Assembly (NCBI RefSeq): GCF_003668555.1
Contig: NZ_RCWN01000001.1
Coordinates: 1-64,000, forward strand
Source: Notoacmeibacter ruber
GTDB taxonomy: Bacteria; Pseudomonadota; Alphaproteobacteria; Rhizobiales; Rhizobiaceae
DNA length: 64,000 nt
Direction: 5' to 3'
The position numbers and the translations under genes are program-made. How positions within the stretch are numbered: the first letter of the stretch is position 1; the number at the start of each line of letters is the position of its first letter. Under the pieces are notes generated by a model. The model did not search any database, was not told the origin of the DNA, and was given only the letters and a program-made list of their open reading frames with translations. Positions 17,679 through 25,545 of this stretch are shown here, in pieces.

Positions 17679-18060
17679 CGAATGTCCGTGCTCGCTTCAG
17701 AAATACCCAACACTTGAACGCCCATCCTGATCGCAAAACCGCATCTGGTGGCCCGACCATACCCGCGCCGCTTCACCGGTATCTCCGATTGCAATAGTCT
17801 TCGGCGACGTTTTCAGATCTAATAGACCAGACGAGCAGCAGCTTGCAAAGTGCTACAATCTAGTGATACAAACCACTCCAGTGGAGTTGCCTCAAGTTAT
17901 TGAATCATAGTGTCTTTAAGCTGACAGTGCCCGATCCTCTCCTGGGCACCATTTCCATTTGTTTGCCGTAACGCAGCCGGCCACAGCCGGCCTTACTTCG
18001 GGTCTCACCTGCTGATGAAGCCCACCGACCGTCTCGGTCGCCGAAAGGGTTGCCTCCGAA
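17679..18060. other. Intergenic region at the end of the accessory segment
   Basis: About 380 bases without a gene. A perfect palindrome CCACTCCAGTGG lies at 17873-17884. On the minus strand it sits between a TTGAGG and a TTGTAT spaced like -35/-10 boxes, so it could be an operator for the HTH gene that starts at 17678. Two GCCGGCC-type repeats near 17975 and a CGACCG/CGGTCG hairpin near 18027 lie beyond the 3' end of the siderophore ABC operon; neither has a T-tract. No tRNA or att-like repeat was recognised. Confidence 0.4.
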
Positions 18061-18819
18061 TCACAAATGATACAGGCCCAGCTTGTGGCCCTCGATCTCA
18101 TGCACCCTTATCGGCGTGTCATAGATCGCCTCAAGCGTCTCTTCGCGCATCAGATCGTCCGCTGTGCCGTCGAGAACGATGCTTCCATCGCGCATGGCGA
18201 TGATGCGGTCGGCATAAACGGCGGCGAAGTTGATGTCGTGGATGACGATGATGACGGACTTCTTCCATTCGTCGGCGGTTCGTCTGAGACGCTTCATCAT
18301 CGCCCGTGCGTGCTTCATGTCGAGGCTGTTCAGCGGCTCGTCGAGCAGCACATATTTCGTATCCTGAGCCAGAACCATCGCCACGAAGGCCCGCTGACGC
18401 TGGCCGCCCGACAATTCATCGATGAAACGATCCTGCAGTGCGCCGAGACCGAGATAGTCGATGGCGGAGTGGATATGCCGCTTGTCCTCTTCGTTGAGCC
18501 GTCCCTGAGAATGCGGAAAGCGTCCGAAGGCGACCAGTTCGCCGACAGTCAGCCGCATGGCGACGTCGTTGTTCTGCCGAAGGATGGCGAGCCGTTTGGC
18601 GAGGTCCGCGCTCGGTGTCTTGCGAACGTCCATGCCATCGACCCGGACGCTTCCGGCGCTCATCGGCAAAAGGCGCGCAATGATCGAAAGCAAGGTCGAT
18701 TTGCCGGCGCCATTCGGGCCGATGATCGCGGTAATGCCGTTTTCCGGCAGTTGCAGGCTGATATCCCGAAGGACGGTGAGTTCGTCGTAGGTTTTGGTGA
18801 CCCGGTCGAGTTCGATCAT
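18061..18819 (-). CDS. Iron-siderophore ABC transporter, ATP-binding protein
   Basis: The 252-residue ATPase has Walker A GPNGAGKST (34-42), signature LSGGQRQR (136-143), Walker B YVLLDEP (156-162) and the switch His194. It is of the FepC/FhuC class and closest in character to the YclP/FatE type that serves catecholate siderophores. ATG 18819 overlaps the stop of the upstream permease by four bases. It is the last gene of a four-gene uptake operon and energises import across the inner membrane. Confidence 0.93.
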   Translation of the reverse strand: MIELDRVTKTYDELTVLRDISLQLPENGITAIIGPNGAGKSTLLSIIARLLPMSAGSVRVDGMDVRKTPSADLAKRLAILRQNNDVAMRLTVGELVAFGRFPHSQGRLNEEDKRHIHSAIDYLGLGALQDRFIDELSGGQRQRAFVAMVLAQDTKYVLLDEPLNSLDMKHARAMMKRLRRTADEWKKSVIIVIHDINFAAVYADRIIAMRDGSIVLDGTADDLMREETLEAIYDTPIRVHEIEGHKLGLYHL

Positions 18820-19799
18820 CGTGAGACATTTCGGTAGAGGAGAATGATGAAGGCGAGGCCGCCCACGAATTCGATGATGATGCTGAGTGCCGTATCGAAC
18901 CCGAACAGCCGCTCCAGAATGGTCTGGCCTCCGACCAGCGCGATGATGGCGACAAGGACCGCAGCGGGCAGCGTGTAACGATGCCGGTCCGTGTCGACGG
19001 CCTGATAGGCCAGATTGGCCACCAGCAGGCCGAAGAAGGTTACCGGCCCAACGAGGGCCGTCGAAATGGAGACCAGCACCGCGATCATGACGAAGACCCG
19101 CATGACGAGGCGCTGGTAATCGATGCCGAGATTGATCGCGACATCGCGCCCCAGGCCGAGCACGTCCAGTTTGGGCAGGAGGCCGATGCTGATGCCGGCG
19201 ATGAGCACGACCATGGCGGCGGAAACGGCCAGAAGTTGATGGTCGATCGTGTTGAAGCTGGCAAACAGCATGTCCTGCAATGCCACGAATTCGTTGGGGT
19301 CCAGAATACGCTGCATCAGATGCGCCAGGCTGCGAAAGAAGATGCCGAAGACGAGCCCTGCCAGTACGACGAGATGCAGGCTGCGGCGCCCGCCAAGAAA
19401 GAGCCAGCGGAAAAGCAGAAGCGAAAGCCCGACCATCAGCGTCGCTTCGAGCATGAAGCGCAGCCGGGGATCGACGCCTGAGAGAAGGTGCGACCCCAAA
19501 AAGAAAATCATGGCAGTCTGGGTCGCCACATATAACGAATCGAACCCCATCACCGCCGGGGTCAGGATTCGGTTCTGCGTGATCGTCTGAAAGAGCACGG
19601 TAGCGATGGCGATTGCCGTGGCGACGATGACGAGCCCCGCCAGTTTCGTTCCGCGGAAGGGCAGGACGAAGTCCCAATGGCCCTTGGCGCCAAGCGTCAT
19701 GAATAGAATCGCCGCAACGATCGCGATCGCCGCAAGGGATGCGACCACGAAATGAGGTCGTTGCCATGAACCCGGGTTATAGCTCTCGATGCTAGCCAA
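18816..19799 (-). CDS. Iron-siderophore ABC transporter, permease (second)
   Basis: The 327-residue protein is a FecCD-type permease with about ten hydrophobic segments. The family regions GFDSLYVATQ and LVGPVTFFGLLVANL are visible, the latter being the coupling region that contacts the ATPase. It overlaps the first permease gene by eight bases and the ATPase gene by four, indicating a tightly coupled operon. It probably forms a heterodimeric channel with the other permease, as in YclN/YclO. Confidence 0.92.
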   Translation of the reverse strand: MASIESYNPGSWQRPHFVVASLAAIAIVAAILFMTLGAKGHWDFVLPFRGTKLAGLVIVATAIAIATVLFQTITQNRILTPAVMGFDSLYVATQTAMIFFLGSHLLSGVDPRLRFMLEATLMVGLSLLLFRWLFLGGRRSLHLVVLAGLVFGIFFRSLAHLMQRILDPNEFVALQDMLFASFNTIDHQLLAVSAAMVVLIAGISIGLLPKLDVLGLGRDVAINLGIDYQRLVMRVFVMIAVLVSISTALVGPVTFFGLLVANLAYQAVDTDRHRYTLPAAVLVAIIALVGGQTILERLFGFDTALSIIIEFVGGLAFIILLYRNVSR

Positions 19800-20775
19800 G
19801 GCGGGCTCGCTGGCTCAGAAGCAAATAAAGGAAGACACCGGAACCCAGCACACCGGCAACGGTGCCGACCGGGATCTCGTAGGGAAAACGGATCGTTCTT
19901 GCAGCGATGTCGCAGGCGAGCAGGAAGCCCGCGCCGGACAGCGCCACCCAGGGCAGGGCCTTGCGCAGATTGTCGCCGGCAAGAAGGCGGACGATATTGG
20001 CGACGATCAGTCCAAGAAAGGGCACCGCCCCCGCCGTAACCACGGATGTGGCCGTGACCAGTGCGACCACGATCAGACCGAGGGTGACAATGTGGTTATA
20101 ATCGAGACCGAGATTGCGCGTGAAATCCTCGCCGAGTCCGGCGACCGTGAAGCGGTCGGCCGCGATGTAGCATAGGACGGCCAGCGCTCCCGCAATCCAC
20201 AGGAGCTCATAGCGTCCCCGCAGGACGCTGGAGAAGTCGCCATTCATCCATAGCGCCAGTGATTGCAGGAGATCGTAGCGGTAGGCGAAGAACGTCGTGA
20301 CGGCGTTGATGACGCCGCCGAACATCAGCCCGAGAAGAGGGACGATCAGACCGCCACTGGAGGGAATGCGGCTGACCAGCCGCAGGAAAAGGAAGCTGGC
20401 GGCAAGCGCAAAAAGCGCCGCCACAATCATCCGCGAAAAGATTGCCATATCCGGTGCGAGAAGAGCGGTGACAAGAAGGCCGAGGCTTGCCGCTTCCACG
20501 GTCCCGGTGGTGCCCGGCTCGACGAAGCGGTTGCGAAACAGCATCTGCATGATGAGCGCCACAACGCCGATCGAAACGCCGGACAGAAGGAGCGCCAGTG
20601 TGCGGGGGATGCGGCTGACGAGGAGCAGTTGGGTCGCTCTGGCGTCGCCATCGCCTCCAAAAAGCGCAGCAACGGACAGATCGGCGACACCGATGAAGAG
20701 GCTGATCGCGGCAAGTGTCAGCACGAGGGCAAATGCGAGTGCAAGCGGCCAGACAGGTCGTACCGTCTCTTTCAT
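19792..20775 (-). CDS. Iron-siderophore ABC transporter, permease (first)
   Basis: The 327-residue FecCD permease shows the family features SRIPRTLALLLSGVSIGVVALIMQ near the N-terminus and TAGAVPFLGLIVANIVRLLAG near the C-terminus, with about ten membrane segments. It starts 24 bases after the binding-protein stop and overlaps the next permease by eight bases. Together the two permeases, the ATPase and the binding protein form a complete type II ABC importer for a ferric siderophore. Confidence 0.92.
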   Translation of the reverse strand: MKETVRPVWPLALAFALVLTLAAISLFIGVADLSVAALFGGDGDARATQLLLVSRIPRTLALLLSGVSIGVVALIMQMLFRNRFVEPGTTGTVEAASLGLLVTALLAPDMAIFSRMIVAALFALAASFLFLRLVSRIPSSGGLIVPLLGLMFGGVINAVTTFFAYRYDLLQSLALWMNGDFSSVLRGRYELLWIAGALAVLCYIAADRFTVAGLGEDFTRNLGLDYNHIVTLGLIVVALVTATSVVTAGAVPFLGLIVANIVRLLAGDNLRKALPWVALSGAGFLLACDIAARTIRFPYEIPVGTVAGVLGSGVFLYLLLSQRARLG

Positions 20776-20799
20776 GGTTTCCGGCCGCCCGCTCGTTGT

Positions 20800-21738
20800 C
20801 TAGCGCTGCTTGGCGTTGAGGGCGGCTCCGACATTCTCGACAATCGTCTGCGCAGCCGAGATCCCGCTATTGGTCAAGTACCAGCGCACGGCATCGGCGT
20901 AGACGATGCGATCATTCTGCGCCGCCGACATGGCCGCGACCAGTTCATTGTCCATCAGTTTGCGCGCCGATTGGCCGGCCTGGCCGATGGCAGAATCCCG
21001 ATCGATCACGAACAGCCAGTCAGGGTTGGTCTTCAGCAGAAACTCAAAGGAGATAGCTTCCCCATGGGTGGCTGCATCGAGATCCTCAACCACAGGGACG
21101 AAGCCAAGGTCACGGTAGAGCCAGCCGAAACGGGAGCCGGGCCCGTATGCCGAAAGCTTGCCGCCATTGGCCAGAATGACCAGCGCATTGCCGGCCTCGG
21201 CCGCCTTGCGCCTCACATCCGTCACGGAGCGCTCAAGTTCGTCGATCAGCTCGCCGGCCTTCTCTTCCTTGTCGAAGATCCGGCCGAGCAGGGCGGCATT
21301 GCGTTCCACCCCTTCCAGATACTCGTCGGCGCCGATGGTGAGGTCGATCGTCGGTGCCAGTTTTGAAAGGGCTTCGTACTGGGGTGCGGACCGGCTTGCG
21401 ACCACGATCAGGTCGGGCTCGGCTGCATTGACCGCCTCGAAATCCGGCTCGAAAAGCGAGCCGATTTTCAGATAGGATGGCTCGCGATAATGCTTGAGAT
21501 AATCCGGGACGAAGGCGGTCGGCACGCCCGTTACATCGACGCCGAGAGCGTCGAGCGTATCAAGAACGCCGAGATCGTAGACCAGAACCTTTTCCGGTTT
21601 TGCAGGAAGCGTCGTTTGTCCCTGCGCATGGTCGATCACGATTTCGTCGGCTCTGAGCGACGCCGGCAGGGCGAGAAAGCCGAGCATGCAGATAAGAGGC
21701 AAAACCAGCTTGCCGGCAAAAAACGCTTTCGATCCCAT
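20800..21738 (-). CDS. Ferric-siderophore periplasmic binding protein
   Basis: The 312-residue product has a signal sequence (hydrophobic part about 8-28) and the Fe/B12 periplasmic binding fold. Visible features are VYDLGVLDTLDALGV, SLFEPDFEAVNAAEPDLIVV, YLEGVERNAALLGRIF and a C-terminal AVRWYLTNSGISAAQTIVE. It resembles the FatB/YclQ group that binds catecholate siderophores. I chose ATG 21738 because GGAG sits six bases upstream of it; the in-frame TTG at 21750 lies beside that same box. It heads the uptake operon and is probably iron-regulated, since a motif shared with the receptor promoter lies at 21811-21831. Confidence 0.9.
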   Translation of the reverse strand: MGSKAFFAGKLVLPLICMLGFLALPASLRADEIVIDHAQGQTTLPAKPEKVLVYDLGVLDTLDALGVDVTGVPTAFVPDYLKHYREPSYLKIGSLFEPDFEAVNAAEPDLIVVASRSAPQYEALSKLAPTIDLTIGADEYLEGVERNAALLGRIFDKEEKAGELIDELERSVTDVRRKAAEAGNALVILANGGKLSAYGPGSRFGWLYRDLGFVPVVEDLDAATHGEAISFEFLLKTNPDWLFVIDRDSAIGQAGQSARKLMDNELVAAMSAAQNDRIVYADAVRWYLTNSGISAAQTIVENVGAALNAKQR

Positions 21739-21810
21739 TGAATGCTCCAAAAAGGTTGGAAGAGGCGACTTCCCATTGGATCGCCGTCGATTGGCGATGG
21801 GCTAACAAAT

Positions 21811-21831
21811 AGGATTGAAGTTATCAACTTA
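21811..21831. promoter_or_regulatory. Shared 21-bp element, copy 1 (upstream of the ABC operon)
   Basis: This stretch reads AGGA-TTG-AAG-TTA-TCAACTTA. It shares 15 of 21 positions with the stretch at 23027-23047 upstream of the receptor gene, giving AGGA-N3-AAG-N3-TCAACTTA. Here its core AAGTT-ATC-AACTT is also a perfect inverted repeat. It lies 73 bases before the binding-protein ATG. The AraC protein encoded next door is the natural candidate to bind it; an iron regulator is an alternative. Confidence 0.5.
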
Positions 21832-21902
21832 TTCCTTCGCCTCTCCACGCAGAGGCTTCGCTCGCTGCGGTCACCTCTGAAGAAGGGGTGCAGCGTCGCG
21901 TT

Positions 21903-22901
21903 TTACGACCGGCGAACACCCTTTGGCGTCATGCCGAACTCGCGCTTGAAGGCCGTGGCGAAATTGGCGGCGCTGTTATAGCCGGCCGCATGCGCCGCCT
22001 CCGCCACGCTCACACCGTCCCGTTCCAGCATAATCCGCGCCTTTTGCAGGGCGCGGCTTCGCAGATATTCCCTAACCCCGGTTCCGTAGACGGAGTGGAA
22101 GAGCCGGCTGAGTGTGCTGACGCTCACGCCGTTTTCGTGGGCGATGTCGTCCAACGACAATTTTTTGTGGTCGTGGGCTTCGATATAGGCTTCGATGAGA
22201 TCGAGACGCCGGCGGTCGTTTTGTCGGAGCTTTCCTTCGCGGGGTATGCCCTCATGGCGGTTGAAGGCGGCGAACGCTTCGGCGACCAGATCGAGAGCAC
22301 GGCTCTCCAGATAGAGGTTCCGCAATAGACCTGGCGGGTAAGGCGGATGCAGCATCTGCTCCGCAATCGCGATCATGGTGCTGTCGGCCCGCCAACGGAA
22401 ATGCGCAAGGTGCCGCTCGCTGAAGCGTCGCAGCGCTTCCTGTTCCTGACGCGAGCCGAACCGGCAGTCGTGCAGCCATTCCGGCGTCAGGGTGACATTG
22501 ACCTTCCGCACGCGCTCGCTCTTGGATGCGCGGCGCGTGAAATGGTCTGGCCTGGCCCGTGAGACGATAACACCGTGAACAGGCTCGTCTGCTCGCCGGC
22601 CGAGATCCAGATCCACATCGCCAAGCGTGGCCTCCACCTGACCTTCCAGAAACAGATAGATCGTCAGTCCCGGCTGTTGCTCCACCATAGTCGTGAAATC
22701 GCGCGTCGCGACGGCGTCGGTGGCGTGCACCTTCAAGCCGGTTCGCAACTCGGCCATCGTGAAGGCGCCTTTCAGCGGCGATCGCTGCTGCTTGCGTGCC
22801 GTCTCCAGCAGCGCGAAACCCGTGCCGGAAATGCGGGATAGATCGGTGAGATCCTCCACCGAGATATCCGTTCCGCTTCTATCTGCTGATCGGTTCGACA
22901 A
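21903..22901 (-). CDS. AraC-family regulator of the siderophore locus
   Basis: The 332-residue protein has an N-terminal part (about 1-220) of the kind found in PchR-type siderophore regulators and two C-terminal AraC helix-turn-helix motifs (about 235-330). The first contains LSLDDIAHENGVSVSTLSRLFHSVYG and the second VSVAEAAHAAGYNSAANFATAFKREFGMTP. PchR/YbtA-like regulators activate siderophore uptake when the ferric siderophore reaches the cytoplasm. Its position between the ABC operon and the divergent receptor gene fits this role. The only upstream start in frame is TTG 22901, with a poor ribosome binding site; a GTG slightly downstream is possible. Confidence 0.85.
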   Translation of the reverse strand: MSNRSADRSGTDISVEDLTDLSRISGTGFALLETARKQQRSPLKGAFTMAELRTGLKVHATDAVATRDFTTMVEQQPGLTIYLFLEGQVEATLGDVDLDLGRRADEPVHGVIVSRARPDHFTRRASKSERVRKVNVTLTPEWLHDCRFGSRQEQEALRRFSERHLAHFRWRADSTMIAIAEQMLHPPYPPGLLRNLYLESRALDLVAEAFAAFNRHEGIPREGKLRQNDRRRLDLIEAYIEAHDHKKLSLDDIAHENGVSVSTLSRLFHSVYGTGVREYLRSRALQKARIMLERDGVSVAEAAHAAGYNSAANFATAFKREFGMTPKGVRRS

Positions 22902-23026
22902 GCCTCATCCATTCAAAGCGACTGTTGCAGATTCTCCACAATGGCCAGAGCGCAGCATCGTCAAAGGAGTTTGACCGGCGCGCAAAGAAACCGCAGTGGC
23001 GCGTTCCCGCTCCCCCTTCTAATAAC

Positions 23027-23047
23027 AGGACATAAGCAGTCAACTTA
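23027..23047. promoter_or_regulatory. Shared 21-bp element, copy 2 (upstream of the receptor gene)
   Basis: AGGA-CAT-AAG-CAG-TCAACTTA, in the same orientation as the copy at 21811-21831 and identical to it at 15 of 21 positions. It ends 36 bases before the receptor ATG and lies between the divergent AraC gene and the receptor gene. I infer a common operator. Confidence 0.5.
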
Positions 23048-23083
23048 AAAGGCTGGCTGTCACATTCAGTTTGAGGGATCGTT

Positions 23084-25246
23084 ATGGGGCAACGGAAATC
23101 AGTGATCGGATCGGGACGTCATACAGCTATTCTGTTGGCGACCACCGCAATTGGCGGGGTGCTCGCCACGGTCGCTCTGGCGCAGGATGACGCAACGCCG
23201 ACAGTCTTGACGGAAATCGTGGTCGAAGGCGCCAGCTACGAGACCGAAGGGTCTGAGAGCTATACGACAGACCTTGTCAGCGTCGGGGAAAAAGACGTCC
23301 GCTCTGTCCGCGAAATCCCGCAATCGACGACGGTCCTGACGAGGGAGCGTCTGGAAGATGCCGGTTACACCTCTCTCGATACGGCGATGCGTGAAACGCC
23401 CGGGATCGTGGTGCTGAACAATGATGATGGCCGGTCCAGCATCTTCTCCCGCGGCTTCGAGTTCGACAATCTTTATTACAATGGTCTGCCCGCGCCCGTT
23501 TCCAGCATTTACGGAACCCAGCCCGACATGTCGATCATTGACCATGTCGAGATCCTCAGGGGGCCGGCGGGCCTCTTCGGCGGAACGGGCGAGCCTGCCG
23601 GCGCGATCAATATGCGTTTGAAGCAGGCGCAGGATCAGTTCGGAGCAAGTCTGAGCGGCGAATATGGCGCATGGGAGCATGCGCGCGGTGAGATGGACGT
23701 AACGGGGCCGCTCAATCGGTCAGGGACGATAAGAGGCCGCTTTGTTGGCACGCTGCAGAATGCCGATGGCTGGGTGGATGAGGTCGAAAACGATGTCGGC
23801 GTCGCTTACGGCACGTTGCAGGCCGATTTGACGCCCGACACAACGGCGACGCTTTCGATCAGCCATTTGGAGCGCGATATCACGCCCTTCAACGGATTGC
23901 CGACTTACGAGGACGGCTCGCTGATCGATCTGGATCGCTCCACCTTTACCGGCGCTTCCTGGAACGGATTCGACAATTCGGTCACCGACTACATCGCGGA
24001 GCTGGAGCATCGCTTCGACGATGGCGGTCACGCCAAGATCTCCGGTCGCTATCAGGCGACCGATGTCGACTTCCTCTATTCCTATGCGGCCGGCTATGCG
24101 GCTCCCAACGGCGATATCATTTCGAGGGGCGCAGATACCAATGACTCGGCTTGGCTGGCGCGCGATTATGAGGCCGACGCTCTGTCGCTCGACGCGCATG
24201 TCAGCAAGCCGTTCTATGTCGGTGGTCTGGAGCAGAACGTTCTTCTGGGCGTCGACTATCAGAATCAGGAGATGACGACCCTCCAGGGCCGCGGATCGAT
24301 TGCGGTATCGCAAAATATCTACGACTGGACGACCGATATCAGCAGGCCGGATGTCGACTATACGAGCCAGGTTGAGACGGACCCGGAACAATTCGGTGTT
24401 TATGGCCAGTTGCGGGTGAAGCCGTTCGACCAGCTTACGCTGATCGGCGGTGGCCGTTTTACATGGTACGAGGCGACGTCCCGCGACCTGCTGACAGGCA
24501 CCGAAACGGACAGCGTGAGCGAGAATGGCTATTTCGTGCCTTACGCGGGCGTCGTCTTCGATCTGACGGATTGGGTTTCGGCTTATGCGAGCTACACCTC
24601 GATCTTTCAGCCGCAGGCGGATACCGATGCCTCCGGGGCGGTTCTCGACCCGCGTGAAGGCGAGCAATACGAAGTGGGCTTCAAGGCCGAACTCTTCGAC
24701 AGCGGCATGAATGCTTCGATCGCCTATTTCAATCTCAGCGATACCAACCGCGCCGTGGCGGACATCGACAATCCCGGTTTCAACATCGCGCAAGGCGAGG
24801 TGGAGGTGCAGGGGCTGGAGATCGAAGCGACAGGTTCGCCATTGATGGGCCTCGAGGTCGCCGCCGGATACACCTTCACGGACACCGAGTTCGCGCAGGT
24901 CTCGGGCGAGCGGTTTCAGATCTATACGCCGGAGCACATGTTCCACCTTTGGGCGACGTACGATTTCGACGAGCGCCACGGCTGGCTCGACGGATTTTCC
25001 ATCGGCGGCGGCGTCAAGGCGTTCAGTTCCGTGACTGTCGAGCAGAGCGGATATTCCATCGATGCGCCTGGCTACACGGTCGTCGATCTGACGGCGGGCT
25101 ATGAGTTCAACGAACACGTCGAGGCCACGCTGATCGTCAACAATCTGTTCGATGAGAAGTATTATTCGCGGGTCGGCAGCAACTCGGTCTTCAATTTCTA
25201 TGGCGAACCGCTGAACGCGAAATTCAAGCTGACCGCGAGTTTCTGA
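23084..25246 (+). CDS. TonB-dependent siderophore receptor
   Basis: The 720-residue outer-membrane protein has a signal peptide (ending near ALAQDD, about 33), a TonB-box-like TEIVVEG (about 43-49), a plug domain (about 70-190, with PQSTTVLTRERLEDAG, ETPGIVV and VEILRGPAGLFGG) and a 22-strand-type barrel ending in an aromatic residue (TASF). The end YYSRVGSNSVFNFYGEPLN is typical of hydroxamate/catecholate siderophore receptors of the FhuE/FpvA class. GAGGG precedes ATG 23084. It delivers ferric siderophore to the periplasmic binding protein encoded at 20800-21738. Confidence 0.95.
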   Translation: MGQRKSVIGSGRHTAILLATTAIGGVLATVALAQDDATPTVLTEIVVEGASYETEGSESYTTDLVSVGEKDVRSVREIPQSTTVLTRERLEDAGYTSLDTAMRETPGIVVLNNDDGRSSIFSRGFEFDNLYYNGLPAPVSSIYGTQPDMSIIDHVEILRGPAGLFGGTGEPAGAINMRLKQAQDQFGASLSGEYGAWEHARGEMDVTGPLNRSGTIRGRFVGTLQNADGWVDEVENDVGVAYGTLQADLTPDTTATLSISHLERDITPFNGLPTYEDGSLIDLDRSTFTGASWNGFDNSVTDYIAELEHRFDDGGHAKISGRYQATDVDFLYSYAAGYAAPNGDIISRGADTNDSAWLARDYEADALSLDAHVSKPFYVGGLEQNVLLGVDYQNQEMTTLQGRGSIAVSQNIYDWTTDISRPDVDYTSQVETDPEQFGVYGQLRVKPFDQLTLIGGGRFTWYEATSRDLLTGTETDSVSENGYFVPYAGVVFDLTDWVSAYASYTSIFQPQADTDASGAVLDPREGEQYEVGFKAELFDSGMNASIAYFNLSDTNRAVADIDNPGFNIAQGEVEVQGLEIEATGSPLMGLEVAAGYTFTDTEFAQVSGERFQIYTPEHMFHLWATYDFDERHGWLDGFSIGGGVKAFSSVTVEQSGYSIDAPGYTVVDLTAGYEFNEHVEATLIVNNLFDEKYYSRVGSNSVFNFYGEPLNAKFKLTASF

Positions 25247-25257
25247 GGGGAGAGGAC

Positions 25258-25545
25258 ATGCCGAGCACCACTGCCAATGTCAGCACGCCCAAGGCCTCGC
25301 GCTACATGCAACAGCTTTGCAAGCATTTCGCTCACAAGGTGCCTGTGACCTTTGATACCGAAACGGCCTCTGTAAACTTCCCTTTCGGCGACTGCCGCAT
25401 GTGGGCGGACGAAACGTCGCTTCGTATCGAGTGCTCTTCGGCCGACAATCCCGCATTGCAGCGAACACGGGCTGTCGTTCAGGAGCATTTCGAGCGCTTC
25501 GCATGGCGCGAGGAGCCCGCCTTCAACTGGTCGCCGGCATGTTGA
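25258..25545 (+). CDS. DUF2218 protein
   Basis: The 95-residue protein is a DUF2218 member: ASRYMQQLCKHFAHKVPVTFD, FPFGDCRMWAD and the C-terminal VVQEHFERFAWREEPAFNW. DUF2218 is a small domain often found near, or fused to, siderophore-interacting proteins; its biochemical role is unknown. It starts 12 bases after the receptor stop and overlaps the esterase start by seven bases, so receptor, DUF2218 and esterase form one operon. Confidence 0.85.
   Translation: MPSTTANVSTPKASRYMQQLCKHFAHKVPVTFDTETASVNFPFGDCRMWADETSLRIECSSADNPALQRTRAVVQEHFERFAWREEPAFNWSPAC

Noticed and set aside
18017..18060. CTGATGA followed by a hairpin and GAAA, as in a hammerhead ribozyme core
   Set aside because: The hairpin CGACCG/CGGTCG does not close directly on the two core segments (unpaired bases on both sides), and no stem I or III partner is visible.
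18820..19767. Upstream extension of the siderophore ATPase frame
   Set aside because: It is a shadow of the permease gene; the ATPase domain begins at ATG 18819 with four-base coupling.
21840..21890. Hairpin CAGAGG...CCTCTG as terminator of the AraC gene
   Set aside because: The stem is only six bases with a loop of about 18 bases and no T-tract on the minus strand; too weak to call.
23720..25117. Long minus-strand open frame inside the receptor gene
   Set aside because: No domain or start signal; the plus strand encodes a full TonB-dependent receptor with all family motifs.
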